This document shows positions 48,031 through 54,651 of a stretch of DNA of 64,000 nt, piece by piece; the first letter of the stretch is position 1, and every line of letters begins with the position of its first letter. The position numbers and the translations under genes are program-made. Below the pieces are notes generated by a model that had not been told where the DNA came from, did not search any database, and saw only the letters and a program-made list of their open reading frames with translations. The stretch is taken from the NCBI GenBank assembly GCA_014799505.1, contig JAAVHV010000002.1, positions 62,753 to 126,752 on the forward strand. The letters are read 5' to 3'. Source of the stretch: Clostridiales bacterium (lineage in GTDB: Bacteria > Bacillota > Clostridia > Oscillospirales > Oscillospiraceae).

Positions 48031-48100
48031 CACAGGATCATTGTGAGTGTTCTTGTCATTGCCCCGTCAGGTGTTCGCAGCACCCGGCGGGGCGCTTTTC
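48031..48100 (+). ncRNA. Short terminated transcript, candidate small RNA or attenuated leader
   Basis: From the promoter at 47996 to hairpin GCCCCG-tca-GGTG-ttcgcag-CACC-cgg-CGGGGC (48061-48093) and GCTTTTC: ~65 nt, no RBS-led ORF. Same plan as the candidate antisense RNA at 41552. It may be a leader whose terminator controls the small gene at 48221. Confidence 0.5.
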
Positions 48101-48140
48101 ATTCCATCCCCACCGCATGGCGGGGTTTCATGCGCTGTCC

Positions 48141-48169
48141 TTGCCCTTCCTTCATTGGTGTGCTAAAAT
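48141..48169 (+). promoter_or_regulatory. Promoter cassette copy 1
   Basis: TTGCCC, 17 bp, TAAAAT, followed by TCAAGTACAGGCCCC. Closely repeated at 49023-49051. Drives the 58-aa gene at 48221. Confidence 0.65.
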
Positions 48170-48220
48170 TCAAGTACAGGCCCCCTCCAGAGCCGAGTAC
48201 ATAAGAAAGGAGAAATTGCT

Positions 48221-48397
48221 ATGCCATGTATGGGCATTCCTACAGCCGCTGAAAGAGCCTCATTGTCGGCGCAACTTGCATTTCTTTACCTCGAAAAAAA
48301 CGACATCTCTGGACTGTCTCCTACAGAGTTGGCCAAGGTGTATTTCGATGTGAAGGACGCGATTTACAAAGTTGTATCAGAGCGAGATGCGTTATAA
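48221..48397 (+). CDS. 58-aa plus-strand protein
   Basis: 'MPCMGIPTAAERASLSAQLAFLYLEKND...LSPTELAKVYFDVKDAIYKVVSERDAL' (in part). GAAAGGAGAAA precedes ATG. Helical and unknown. Its 3' end overlaps the convergent gene at 48364 by 34 nt. Confidence 0.65.
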   Translation: MPCMGIPTAAERASLSAQLAFLYLEKNDISGLSPTELAKVYFDVKDAIYKVVSERDAL

Positions 48398-48567
48398 CTA
48401 ATTTCCGTTTGCTCCAACACTGAGCTGCACGCTTTCAGCAACTCTCTGGCCGTCCAAATACTCATGCCTTCCACCGCTCTGAGTATTTGGGCGGCTCTTT
48501 CTTTGTGTGTAGAAAGGCAGGCCAGTGGCCCAATTCCCGCCTTGTCAAGTAAGCTCTCCAAATCCAT
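48364..48567 (-). CDS. 67-aa minus-strand protein
   Basis: 'MDLESLLDKAGIGPLACLSTHKERAAQILRAVEGMSIWTARELLKACSSVLEQ' (part). AAAGGGGGGAAAG upstream; the start could also be GTG 48570. Helical. Unknown. Confidence 0.6.
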   Translation of the reverse strand: MDLESLLDKAGIGPLACLSTHKERAAQILRAVEGMSIWTARELLKACSSVLEQTEISYNASRSDTTL

Positions 48568-48633
48568 CACGTCTTTCCCCCCTTTCCGTTGTCATGCGCT
48601 GCCCTTGGCCTTGCCCCTCATCCAACGGAAAAG

Positions 48634-48726
48634 CTATCGCGCATTGAGGATAAGTAATACCCCCGGCTCCAGCTTGACAGGCTCCTGCTCTTCTACGGCG
48701 GGAGCCGTCTTTTTATCATCACACAT
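48634..48726 (-). CDS. 30-aa peptide gene
   Basis: 'MCDDKKTAPAVEEQEPVKLE...GVLLILNAR' (part). GGGAGGGGGTGATAGCT precedes ATG 48726, a strong ribosome site for so short an ORF. Missed by the track. Confidence 0.5.
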   Translation of the reverse strand: MCDDKKTAPAVEEQEPVKLEPGVLLILNAR

Positions 48727-48822
48727 AGCTATCACCCCCTCCCGCTCGCCGTTCCGTGGCCACGCGTTATCCTGGGCCACCGTTTCGGCGTTGTAATAGC
48801 AATCATAGGAAAATCTGATTGC

Positions 48823-48990
48823 TCAAATCTTACGTTTGATTTCATTCCCCGCCTCCAGGTAAAACCGACGTGAACTCTTTGCGAAAAAGCTGAGTGCCTC
48901 CTCCAGTTCTTCCTGGGTGATGCACTCAGCTTTTATTCTGAATGCCACCTCGGTCCCCCTGTCGCTACGGTAGACGCTCTCGCACTCCAT
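48823..48990 (-). CDS. 55-aa early protein
   Basis: 'MECESVYRSDRGTEVAFRIKAECITQEELEEALSFFAKSSRRFYLEAG' (part). GAGGGATGGAAC precedes ATG 48990. Missed by the track. Unknown alpha/beta mini-protein. Confidence 0.6.
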   Translation of the reverse strand: MECESVYRSDRGTEVAFRIKAECITQEELEEALSFFAKSSRRFYLEAGNEIKRKI

Positions 48991-49022
48991 GTTCCATCCC
49001 TCCTCACGCGCTGCCCTTGGCC

Positions 49023-49051
49023 TTGCCCCTTATCCATCGGTGTGATAAAAT
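49023..49051 (+). promoter_or_regulatory. Promoter cassette copy 2
   Basis: TTGCCC, 17 bp, TAAAAT, followed by CCAAATACAGGCCCC. A decayed third copy (TTGCCCCTCATCCAACGG, -10 lost) lies at 48611. Confidence 0.65.
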
Positions 49052-49101
49052 CCAAATACAGGCCCCTGCCATGGCCGAATAAACAGAAAGGAGCAAATCA
49101 C

Positions 49102-49320
49102 ATGGCATATTTTCGCTACCTTATTGACGCAAGTGCGCTTGACACAGAAACTTGCAGACAAATTTGTGATCTCATCGCAACTCACACAGCGATATTTAGC
49201 ACCGACCAGTCCCATCCTGGCGTTTACGCTGCCTGTTTTGATGAAGCCGATTTGTCCATTTTAGAAAATCCCATCTTCCGCGACTGTAAGATAACCAATA
49301 TTACTCAAAGCGGTATTTAG
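49102..49320 (+). CDS. 72-aa plus-strand protein
   Basis: 'MAYFRYLIDASALDTETCRQICDLIATHTAIFSTDQSHPGVYAACFDEADLS' (part). GAAAGGAGCAAATC precedes ATG. Unknown compact alpha/beta protein. Overlaps the convergent gene at 49301 by 20 nt. Confidence 0.65.
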   Translation: MAYFRYLIDASALDTETCRQICDLIATHTAIFSTDQSHPGVYAACFDEADLSILENPIFRDCKITNITQSGI

Positions 49321-49471
49321 CTACGACCTTCTTCGATTCCGGGTCACTTTCTATGGTGATCCGGAATTTGTCTTGCCCGACCAACGGTTCTGTCAATTCC
49401 CGAAGTGCACACAGCATGAATCCAAATAGTTTTGCGTCCAAAAAAACATCAGTTGGCTTTCCCGGTTCCAT
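49301..49471 (-). CDS. 56-aa early protein
   Basis: 'MEPGKPTDVFLDAKLFGFMLCALRELTEPLVGQDKFRITIESDPESKKVVAKYRFE' (quoted partly). GGAGGTGAAGGACG precedes ATG 49471. Missed by the track. Unknown. Confidence 0.6.
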   Translation of the reverse strand: MEPGKPTDVFLDAKLFGFMLCALRELTEPLVGQDKFRITIESDPESKKVVAKYRFE

Positions 49472-49524
49472 CGTCCTTCACCTCCTCACGCGCTGCCCTG
49501 TGTCGCCCGCTCGCCGCTCCGTGG

Positions 49525-49689
49525 TCACGCGCTATCCTGGCCGGTGCCCATCCCCGCCGCCTGCTGTGCCCCGCAGACTGCGAATGCGGCACCCTCAGCC
49601 CACCCCAGCAAATAGTCCTTGCTCCGCTCGGACGCACCGCTCACGACCCGTGCCAGCGTTTTCATGATTTTCTTCTCTTTTTCGGACAT
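49525..49689 (-). CDS. 54-aa 'MSEKEKKI' early protein
   Basis: 'MSEKEKKIMKTLARVVSGASERSKDYLLGWAEGAAFAVC'. This start and 'YLLGWAEG' recur in many Firmicutes prophages just behind the repressor region. ATG 49689; GGAAGGGAGGC upstream. Confidence 0.7.
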   Translation of the reverse strand: MSEKEKKIMKTLARVVSGASERSKDYLLGWAEGAAFAVCGAQQAAGMGTGQDSA

Positions 49690-49725
49690 GATTTTGCCTC
49701 CCTTCCTTTTTTCGCCCTCCTCTGC

Positions 49726-49763
49726 TATACTGGTTCCGGCGGCGTTGCCGCGCCGCCGGAACC
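49726..49763 (+). promoter_or_regulatory. -10 and leader hairpin of the 74-aa gene
   Basis: TATACT (49726-49731) followed directly by a perfect 13-bp hairpin GGTTCCGGCGGCG-ttgccg-CGCCGCCGGAACC. The RBS starts 9 nt later. The transcript would begin in the hairpin. The -35 is weak. Confidence 0.5.
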
Positions 49764-49785
49764 TAATAGAAAGGAGAAAATCGTT

Positions 49786-50010
49786 ATGTGGTATTACCGT
49801 TCTTCTGCTGGTCTGTTGCGGATAGTCAGGGATCCAGAGGGAATTTACCAATTCCGATTTGGTGATGATGACACCGAATGGACCGGTCATGCAGACCCCC
49901 GTGCGCTGGCTGATGACGTGTATAACCATGCTACCGGCTACCTTGAGTGGGACAGTTCCGGGGCTGACGCCCCACAGGATCTGTCAGAGTGGATCTATGT
50001 GCGTGACTAA
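49786..50010 (+). CDS. 74-aa plus-strand protein
   Basis: 'MWYYRSSAGLLRIVRDPEGIYQFRFGDDDTEWTGHADPRALADDVYNHATGYLEWD' (part). GAAAGGAGAAAATCGTT precedes ATG. Acidic alpha/beta protein; this layout (YYRS...W.G...P.ALADDVY.H.TG) appears in mobile-element proteins of unknown role. Touches the convergent first early gene by 4 nt. Confidence 0.65.
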   Translation: MWYYRSSAGLLRIVRDPEGIYQFRFGDDDTEWTGHADPRALADDVYNHATGYLEWDSSGADAPQDLSEWIYVRD

Positions 50011-50201
50011 AGCACATAACCGGCAGTCCTGTTTTCCCTGATTGCCTGAATTTTTGCCACAGTTATGACCAACATTTGAAGCGCATAGACATCCTTGTCG
50101 GTCATTTCCCTTGTCATTTCCTGGTAATGCTCCAGCGTCTTTTGAATGACATCCTCGGCTTTGTCGAGGATGTCATTCTGCCTTTTTGACAGTTTCACCA
50201 C
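50007..50201 (-). CDS. First gene of the leftward early operon
   Basis: 64 residues. 'MVKLSKRQNDILDKAEDVIQKTLEHYQEMTREMTDKDVYALQMLVITVAKIQAIRE'. Helical. GAGGGGGTGAGAGG precedes ATG. Directly downstream of the leftward promoter at 50234-50262. Unknown. Confidence 0.65.
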   Translation of the reverse strand: MVKLSKRQNDILDKAEDVIQKTLEHYQEMTREMTDKDVYALQMLVITVAKIQAIRENRTAGYVL

Positions 50202-50233
50202 CTCTCACCCCCTCTCGCATTGTTTTCGAGATT

Positions 50234-50262
50234 ACTATACATCTCTAAGCGCTATTTGTCAA
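50234..50262 (-). promoter_or_regulatory. Leftward early promoter
   Basis: Minus strand TTGACA (50262-50257), 17 bp, TATAGT (50239-50234). The -10 is bracketed by the inverted repeat GAGAT-tactatac-ATCTC, probably an operator. Confidence 0.8.
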
Positions 50263-50291
50263 GCACCAATTTGTTGTTTTTGAGATTTTTT

Positions 50292-50320
50292 GTTGACAAG
50301 GAGATTTTTTAGTGCTATCA
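50292..50320 (+). promoter_or_regulatory. Repressor promoter
   Basis: TTGACA (50292-50297), 17 bp, TATCAT (50315-50320). GAGATTTTTT occurs at 50281-50290 and 50300-50309, flanking the -35, and may be operator half-sites related to the GAGAT repeat at the leftward promoter. Confidence 0.8.
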
Positions 50321-50347
50321 TCAACGACAGAAATGGAGGTGAACGCT

Positions 50348-50857
50348 TTGACTTTGGGTGAGCGCATAAAAAAAGTGCGTAAGGCATTAGACCTTACGCA
50401 ACGTGAATTTGGTGAGCGTATTGCAATGCGGCAAAATAGTGTTGCACAAGTAGAAATGGGGCGCGGCACATCCGACCAAACCATATTTGCTATCTGCCGG
50501 GAATTCAATGTAAATGAAAACTGGCTCCGCACCGGCGAGGGTGGCGAGGCCGCAATGTTCGTCCAACGCTCCAGGGATGACGAGCTTTCCGCGTTTGTAG
50601 ATGAACTGATGCACGAACAGCCCCAGGACTTCCGGCGGCGGCTGGTAACCGCGCTGTCCCGCTTAAAGCCGGAGCAATGGGACGCCCTGGAGGCAGTGGC
50701 GCTTTCGCTTATGGATGATCCCGGCCCCTCCGGCGGCGATTCTGAGCCCTCCCAGAAAACCAAACTGTACATCGCCGCCCGAGACGGCTCCCGGATCGAA
50801 ACTGAGGTGGATGGCGATCTCACCCTCCCGGAGGAGGATACACCGTTCCCTCGATAA
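50348..50857 (+). CDS. XRE-family prophage repressor
   Basis: 169 residues from TTG 50348, chosen because AATGGAGGTG lies 6 nt upstream. 'LGERIKKVRKALDLTQREFGERIAMRQNSVAQVEMGRGTSDQTIFAICREFNVNENWLRTGEG' is a full HTH_3 domain with the usual 'NENWLRTGEG' border. No LexA-like peptidase domain follows; the C-terminus is acidic. Induction would depend on ImmA cleavage rather than self-cleavage. Confidence 0.85.
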   Translation: MTLGERIKKVRKALDLTQREFGERIAMRQNSVAQVEMGRGTSDQTIFAICREFNVNENWLRTGEGGEAAMFVQRSRDDELSAFVDELMHEQPQDFRRRLVTALSRLKPEQWDALEAVALSLMDDPGPSGGDSEPSQKTKLYIAARDGSRIETEVDGDLTLPEEDTPFPR

Positions 50858-51443
50858 AGGGCCGAAACTGCCGGTAAACCGCTTGCTCCAGCGGGGAGGT
50901 CAAAAACCGGCCTCTCCGATACAGGTCGGCCATGCGCTGGGCGCGGAACTCCGCCGCCGCCCTGCTGATCTGGCACAGATCCATGATCTCTTCCGGGGTA
51001 TGTACATTAAGCCCCCACAGGACACAGGCCGGGGCCAGCAGGCGGGCCGCAAACTGGTTTGCCGCCGTCTCTTCTGGAGAATCCCCAGGGTGCGGCTCCC
51101 GGTTGATAACCGTGACGGTTCCCGGCTCCACGTGATTCAAAACAATGTGCCCCAGCTCATGGGCAATGGTGAAAGCTGCCCGCTGGGGCAGCACGGCGTC
51201 ACTACACAGAATTACCGGCGTTCCGCGCCAGTAGAAGGTTAGCCCATCCGTGCGGCGCACCGCTTCCCGCAAATTAGCCCGCTCGATCAACTTCGTTGCC
51301 GCGCCGTATGAGAAAAGCCGGATTTTGAGCTTTCTGCATATAGCATTCAAATCAACAGGCAGGCGGTCAACTTTGCAGTCCAGCAGGATTCTCCAGGCTG
51401 CGTCTCTGGCATTTTGATAATTTCTATAGTTCAATCGAAGCAC
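50820..51443 (-). CDS. ImmA/IrrE metallopeptidase
   Basis: 207 residues. Zinc motif 'FTIAHELGHIVLNH' with downstream 'EETAANQFAARLLAP' (third ligand Glu). In ICEBs1-type systems ImmA cleaves the repressor to induce excision. Here it is convergent to the repressor and overlaps its 3' end by 38 bp, unlike the usual co-directional arrangement. A promoter is not evident. Confidence 0.85.
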   Translation of the reverse strand: MLRLNYRNYQNARDAAWRILLDCKVDRLPVDLNAICRKLKIRLFSYGAATKLIERANLREAVRRTDGLTFYWRGTPVILCSDAVLPQRAAFTIAHELGHIVLNHVEPGTVTVINREPHPGDSPEETAANQFAARLLAPACVLWGLNVHTPEEIMDLCQISRAAAEFRAQRMADLYRRGRFLTSPLEQAVYRQFRPFIEGTVYPPPGG

Positions 51444-51536
51444 CCCCCATAAAATTGTAGGTGCTTATACAGTTCCTGTCAGCAAGTAAATGTTGGTAAT
51501 TTTTTGGGCGATTATCTTCTTTTGGAGGTGTAATGT

Positions 51537-52310
51537 ATGCCTTACGAAATCCCGCACTGGGTTGAATCCATTCCACCCAGTGACAAGCCAAAATTGGACA
51601 AAGCCACCAAACCAGACCTTACCCCGCTCGAATTTGACGCTGAAGCCGGTTATGCGGAGTTCAGCGGCAGACATGGCTACTATCGAACAACCCTAAATTC
51701 CTGTTATAGTGGCGACAAACCCTGCGGCGGCGGATATCCATGCAAGCATATGTATCGGCTTGCTATGATGCTTAACCTGATACCCGGTGAGTGTAAAAAC
51801 GATTTGACAAAAATCAAATATCAGCGATTTGGCATTTCGCTTGATGAAGCCGTTGCTCGTGTGGAATCTGTTAGCCTTGATTCTCAAGAATTTCTTCTTA
51901 AAAATCTTGCCTACCTTCGTAATAATCCAATTGAACCTAAACGTGTTCCTTCCGCTGTTTTATCCGATTTGGAAGGCGCACGGCTACTTGTGCGGATTGA
52001 TGAGCCGGTAGAAATCCGTATGCACCCAGATATTGATAAAAGCAGCTATTCTTTGCTGGTTTATCTCCGCCGAAAATTAGGGTGGGATTGCTACTACAGC
52101 GTGGATATGGAGCAGCTTTACTATCCGACTGGCGCACAATTTGAAGATGTCTCCTTTTCAATTTCTGTCGAAGATGATGGGCAGGTATCCGTGAAGTGTT
52201 CTGGAAACCCGGATGTTTGCCATTTTCCGACTGATAAGATTACACAGCTCCTCACCGCTTATGGCCACAATCGCTGTCTGAACGGCTTTGTACCACAACC
52301 AGATAAATAA
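51537..52310 (+). CDS. SWIM-like zinc-finger protein
   Basis: 257 residues. 'YYRTTLNSCYSGDKPCGGGYPCKHMYRLAMMLNLI' has the SWIM layout (Cys pair, then PCKHMYRL), known from mobile-element proteins; the first CxC is altered to C-YSGDKP-C. The rest is not recognised. TTTTGGAGGTG upstream. More AT-rich than the late genes, so perhaps a recently acquired moron in the lysogeny region. Confidence 0.6.
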   Translation: MPYEIPHWVESIPPSDKPKLDKATKPDLTPLEFDAEAGYAEFSGRHGYYRTTLNSCYSGDKPCGGGYPCKHMYRLAMMLNLIPGECKNDLTKIKYQRFGISLDEAVARVESVSLDSQEFLLKNLAYLRNNPIEPKRVPSAVLSDLEGARLLVRIDEPVEIRMHPDIDKSSYSLLVYLRRKLGWDCYYSVDMEQLYYPTGAQFEDVSFSISVEDDGQVSVKCSGNPDVCHFPTDKITQLLTAYGHNRCLNGFVPQPDK

Positions 52311-52316
52311 AAAAAT

Positions 52317-52382
52317 CCCCGCCCCGGTGCTGGAACACCGAAGCGGGGAGAAAAGGGCAGAAGGTTTGCGGCCACTCTGCCC
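52317..52382 (+). terminator. Double hairpin after the SWIM gene
   Basis: CCCCGC...GCGGGG (52317-52348, inner CCGGTG/CACCG) and GGGCAGA...TCTGCCC (52355-52382) followed by TCTCATTTT. Insulates the integrase from upstream transcription. Confidence 0.75.
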
Positions 52383-52415
52383 TCTCATTTTACATCACAA
52401 TGGGAGTGAAATCAA

Positions 52416-53489
52416 GTGGATAACAAAAAAATGAAAAAACAGCGGGAAGTTGCCGCCAAGCTCTCCCGCCCTCGGCCTGTTGAGCTGCCCAGTGGTAAAT
52501 GGCGTTGTCAGGTCATGGTCGCCGGGAAACGCATTGACGTGATCGAGGACGATCCGGCAGTGGCCCACGCAAAAGCGCTGGCGGTCAAGGCAGGGCTGTT
52601 GGAAGAAACGAAGCCCGTAAAGGAGCTGACGGTGGGCGAGGCTATAGACCGTTATATCGAAAGTAAAGATGCTGTGCTGTCTCCGTCCACCGTGCTGGGA
52701 TACAAACGCATCAGGGATAACGCACTCCAAGAAATCATGAGCGTTCGGCTATCAGATTTATCCCAGGAGCGTGTTCAGAAAGCTGTAAATGCAATGGCAA
52801 AGAACAGGTCGCCCAAATACATACGCAATGCACACTGCCTTCTTAGCGCAACTTTGGCAGCTTACAAGCCGGATATGGTGCTACGCACAACTCTTCCCCA
52901 GAAAGAAAAAAAGGAGATTCAAATCCCGACGATAGAAGAAATCAGGGTTTTGGCGGAACAATCCGTAGGGACACGGTTTGAGTTGCCGTTTCTCCTGGCC
53001 GTCTGGATGGGTCTGCGCACTTCGGAAATCCGGGGGCTTACATGGGACTGTATTGAGGGCGATGTGTTGCATATCAAGCAGGCGCTGGTGTATGGGCCAA
53101 ACGGAGAGGAAATGAAAGGCACAAAAACATATAGTGGAAACAGAAAAATCAGAATACCGCCATACATTTCGGAGCTGCTGAACGCATATCCGCATAACGG
53201 GGATCGTGTTGTAAGTTATGGGCGCGGGACACTATACGATCATTTTGCCCGTATGTGCGAGCACAATGGCTTTCCCCGCTACCGCTTCCATGATCTGCGT
53301 CATGTCCAAGCATCCGTTATGCTAGCACTGGGAGTGCCTGACAAGTATGCAATGGAGCGCATGGGGCATGCCTCAACGAATATGCTGAAAAACGTCTACC
53401 AACATACGATGAGGTCCAAATCGGAGGAAGTCGCAGATATGGTGGATGATTTCTTTAGTCAAAATTTACACATGAATTTACACACATAA
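52416..53489 (+). CDS. int: Tyrosine integrase
   Basis: 357 residues, GTG start with GGGAGTG upstream. AP2-like N-terminal arm-binding domain ('LPSGKWRCQVMVAGKRID'), SAM-like core-binding domain ('TVGEAIDRYIESKDAVLSPSTVLGYKRI'), and catalytic R ('GLRTSEIRGL'), K-region ('GTKTYSGNRKI'), HxLRH ('FHDLRHVQAS'), H ('RMGHAS') and Tyr ('LKNVYQHTM'). Ends 40 bp before attR. Its last codons contain two direct repeats AATTTACACA, possible arm sites. Confidence 0.95.
   Translation: MDNKKMKKQREVAAKLSRPRPVELPSGKWRCQVMVAGKRIDVIEDDPAVAHAKALAVKAGLLEETKPVKELTVGEAIDRYIESKDAVLSPSTVLGYKRIRDNALQEIMSVRLSDLSQERVQKAVNAMAKNRSPKYIRNAHCLLSATLAAYKPDMVLRTTLPQKEKKEIQIPTIEEIRVLAEQSVGTRFELPFLLAVWMGLRTSEIRGLTWDCIEGDVLHIKQALVYGPNGEEMKGTKTYSGNRKIRIPPYISELLNAYPHNGDRVVSYGRGTLYDHFARMCEHNGFPRYRFHDLRHVQASVMLALGVPDKYAMERMGHASTNMLKNVYQHTMRSKSEEVADMVDDFFSQNLHMNLHT
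53463..53484. promoter_or_regulatory. Candidate arm-type sites at attR
   Basis: AATTTACACA at 53463-53472 and 53475-53484 (12-bp period), inside the int 3' end. The 10-mer TTACACATGA (53466-53475) also occurs at 2568-2577. Confidence 0.4.
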
Positions 53490-53529
53490 AATAAATAGTT
53501 CTTTATTTTGGCCTGTTTATATCAGTTTA

Positions 53530-53562
53530 CGTGTGGGTTCGACCCCCACTACCCGTACCAAA
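53530..53562 (+). repeat. attR: tRNA-Leu 3' end remnant
   Basis: Identical to 2400-2432 apart from T for C at position 53556, which would turn the acceptor G1-C72 pair into G-U. No tRNA 5' half precedes it, so it is a remnant. Confidence 0.9.
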
Positions 53563-53598
53563 ATCAAAAGGACTGCCTTCAGCAGTCCTTTTGATTTT
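53560..53598 (+). terminator. Original chromosomal tRNA terminator
   Basis: 17-bp stem AAAATCAAAAGGACTGC / GCAGTCCTTTTGATTTT directly behind the CCA remnant. Likely the terminator the host tRNA had before integration; now it ends int transcripts. Confidence 0.8.
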
Positions 53599-53605
53599 GG
53601 GTACC

Positions 53606-53660
53606 GGGCAGTCCATAGGACTGCCTGACCGGTCGTTCGCCCGTAGGGCGAATGACGGTC
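53606..53660 (+). repeat. Host hairpin repeat A3
   Basis: GGGCAGTCC-ata-GGACTGCC, TGACC, GGTCGTTCGCCC-gta-GGGCGAATGACGG. Same two-hairpin order as A1/A2 in the prophage. The 250 bp that follow to 53914 hold no gene; a GC-rich inverted stretch (CCCGCTTCGCCGGG) and an AT-rich segment with TATATAGG that may hold the aldolase promoter. Confidence 0.65.
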
Positions 53661-53914
53661 CCTTTATTTTCCCGTTTTTTCAAAAGTCAGGGCTCGCTCA
53701 TTCTGCTGCGGCTCCTTTCCTTACGCGACCCGCTTCGCCGGGCTCACGCGGGGGCCCCATTTTATCGGGTCTGAGAAAAGTATTTTTGCCGGTCTTGTAA
53801 TACCCTTGCGAAAAACAAATAAAGCCAATATGTAAGCCTTGCTTTGGTTGGATTTCACAAATCCTATATAGGTGATATTGGTAAAGAAATCTAGAGAGGA
53901 AAATTGGTGAGTTG

Positions 53915-54574
53915 ATGGAACGCTATGAGCAAATCCGCGAAGAAATCTGCCAGGTCTGCCGTCTGCTCTACGACCGAGGCTATGTAGTGAGCAACGACGG
54001 GAACGTGTCTGTCCGGGCAGCCCCGGACAGGATCCTCATTACCCCCTCCGGGGTGGGCAAGGGCCGGATGACCCCGGAAATGCTGGTTTTGTGTGATCTT
54101 CAAGGCAATATCCTGGACGGGGAACGCTACCCCTCCTCTGAAAATAAGATGCACCTGATGGTCTACCGGGAGCGGGATGATGTTATGAGTGTGGTTCACG
54201 CGCATCCGCCCATCTCCACAGCTTTTGCCATCTGCCGCCGCCCCCTGAACGAGCGATATTTGTCCGAGATGGTGACGGGGTTAGGGGAGATCCCCGTCAC
54301 CGAGTTCGCCATGCTCTCCACCAACGAGGTGCCGGAAAGCGTGCGGCCCTTTGTCCACAGCCATAACGCTGTGCTGTTGGCCAATCATGGCGCACTCACC
54401 TGGGGGCCCACCCTCCTGGCCGCCTTTGACCGACTGGAGACGGTGGAGCAAACCGCCAAAGTATACTACTACGTCTCCCAGCTGGGAGGCGGTGTGGAGA
54501 TCACCCGGGAGCAGGCGGACACTCTGCGTTCCATGACCGGCTTTTACCAGAAGCTGGCCGACAAGCGAAGTTGA
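53915..54574 (+). CDS. Class II aldolase (5-deoxy/methylthio-ribulose-1-P aldolase candidate)
   Basis: 219 residues. Zinc ligands in 'VVHAHPPISTAFA' (HxH) and the later His of 'ANHGALTWGPTL'; 'SNDGNVSVRAAPDRILITPSG' binds phosphate. FucA/AraD family. Next to mtnA, it likely splits 5-deoxyribulose-1-phosphate or methylthioribulose-1-phosphate to DHAP and an aldehyde (the DHAP shunt). ATG 53915. Confidence 0.8.
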   Translation: MERYEQIREEICQVCRLLYDRGYVVSNDGNVSVRAAPDRILITPSGVGKGRMTPEMLVLCDLQGNILDGERYPSSENKMHLMVYRERDDVMSVVHAHPPISTAFAICRRPLNERYLSEMVTGLGEIPVTEFAMLSTNEVPESVRPFVHSHNAVLLANHGALTWGPTLLAAFDRLETVEQTAKVYYYVSQLGGGVEITREQADTLRSMTGFYQKLADKRS

Positions 54575-54651
54575 CCGTGGCCGCCATATCTCAGAGATTG
54601 ATTCCCCGTATGCGCGGCATCCGCCAAATCTTATAGTCAGGAGTGGTTTTT

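Larger units (their letters stand above)
2400..53562. mobile_element. Integrated prophage, lambda-type head with P2-type contractile tail
   Basis: Bounded by direct repeats of a tRNA-Leu 3' end, with a tyrosine integrase at the right edge. It contains immunity, replication/partition, packaging, head, tail, baseplate and lysis modules in conventional order. All head and tail genes look intact. Two methyltransferase genes are damaged. The module order and the presence of every essential morphogenesis class suggest it could still be inducible, which is an inference. Confidence 0.95.

Noticed and set aside
52881-53195. Minus-strand ORFs inside the integrase
   Set aside because: Antisense shadows with no RBS or recognisable domains.
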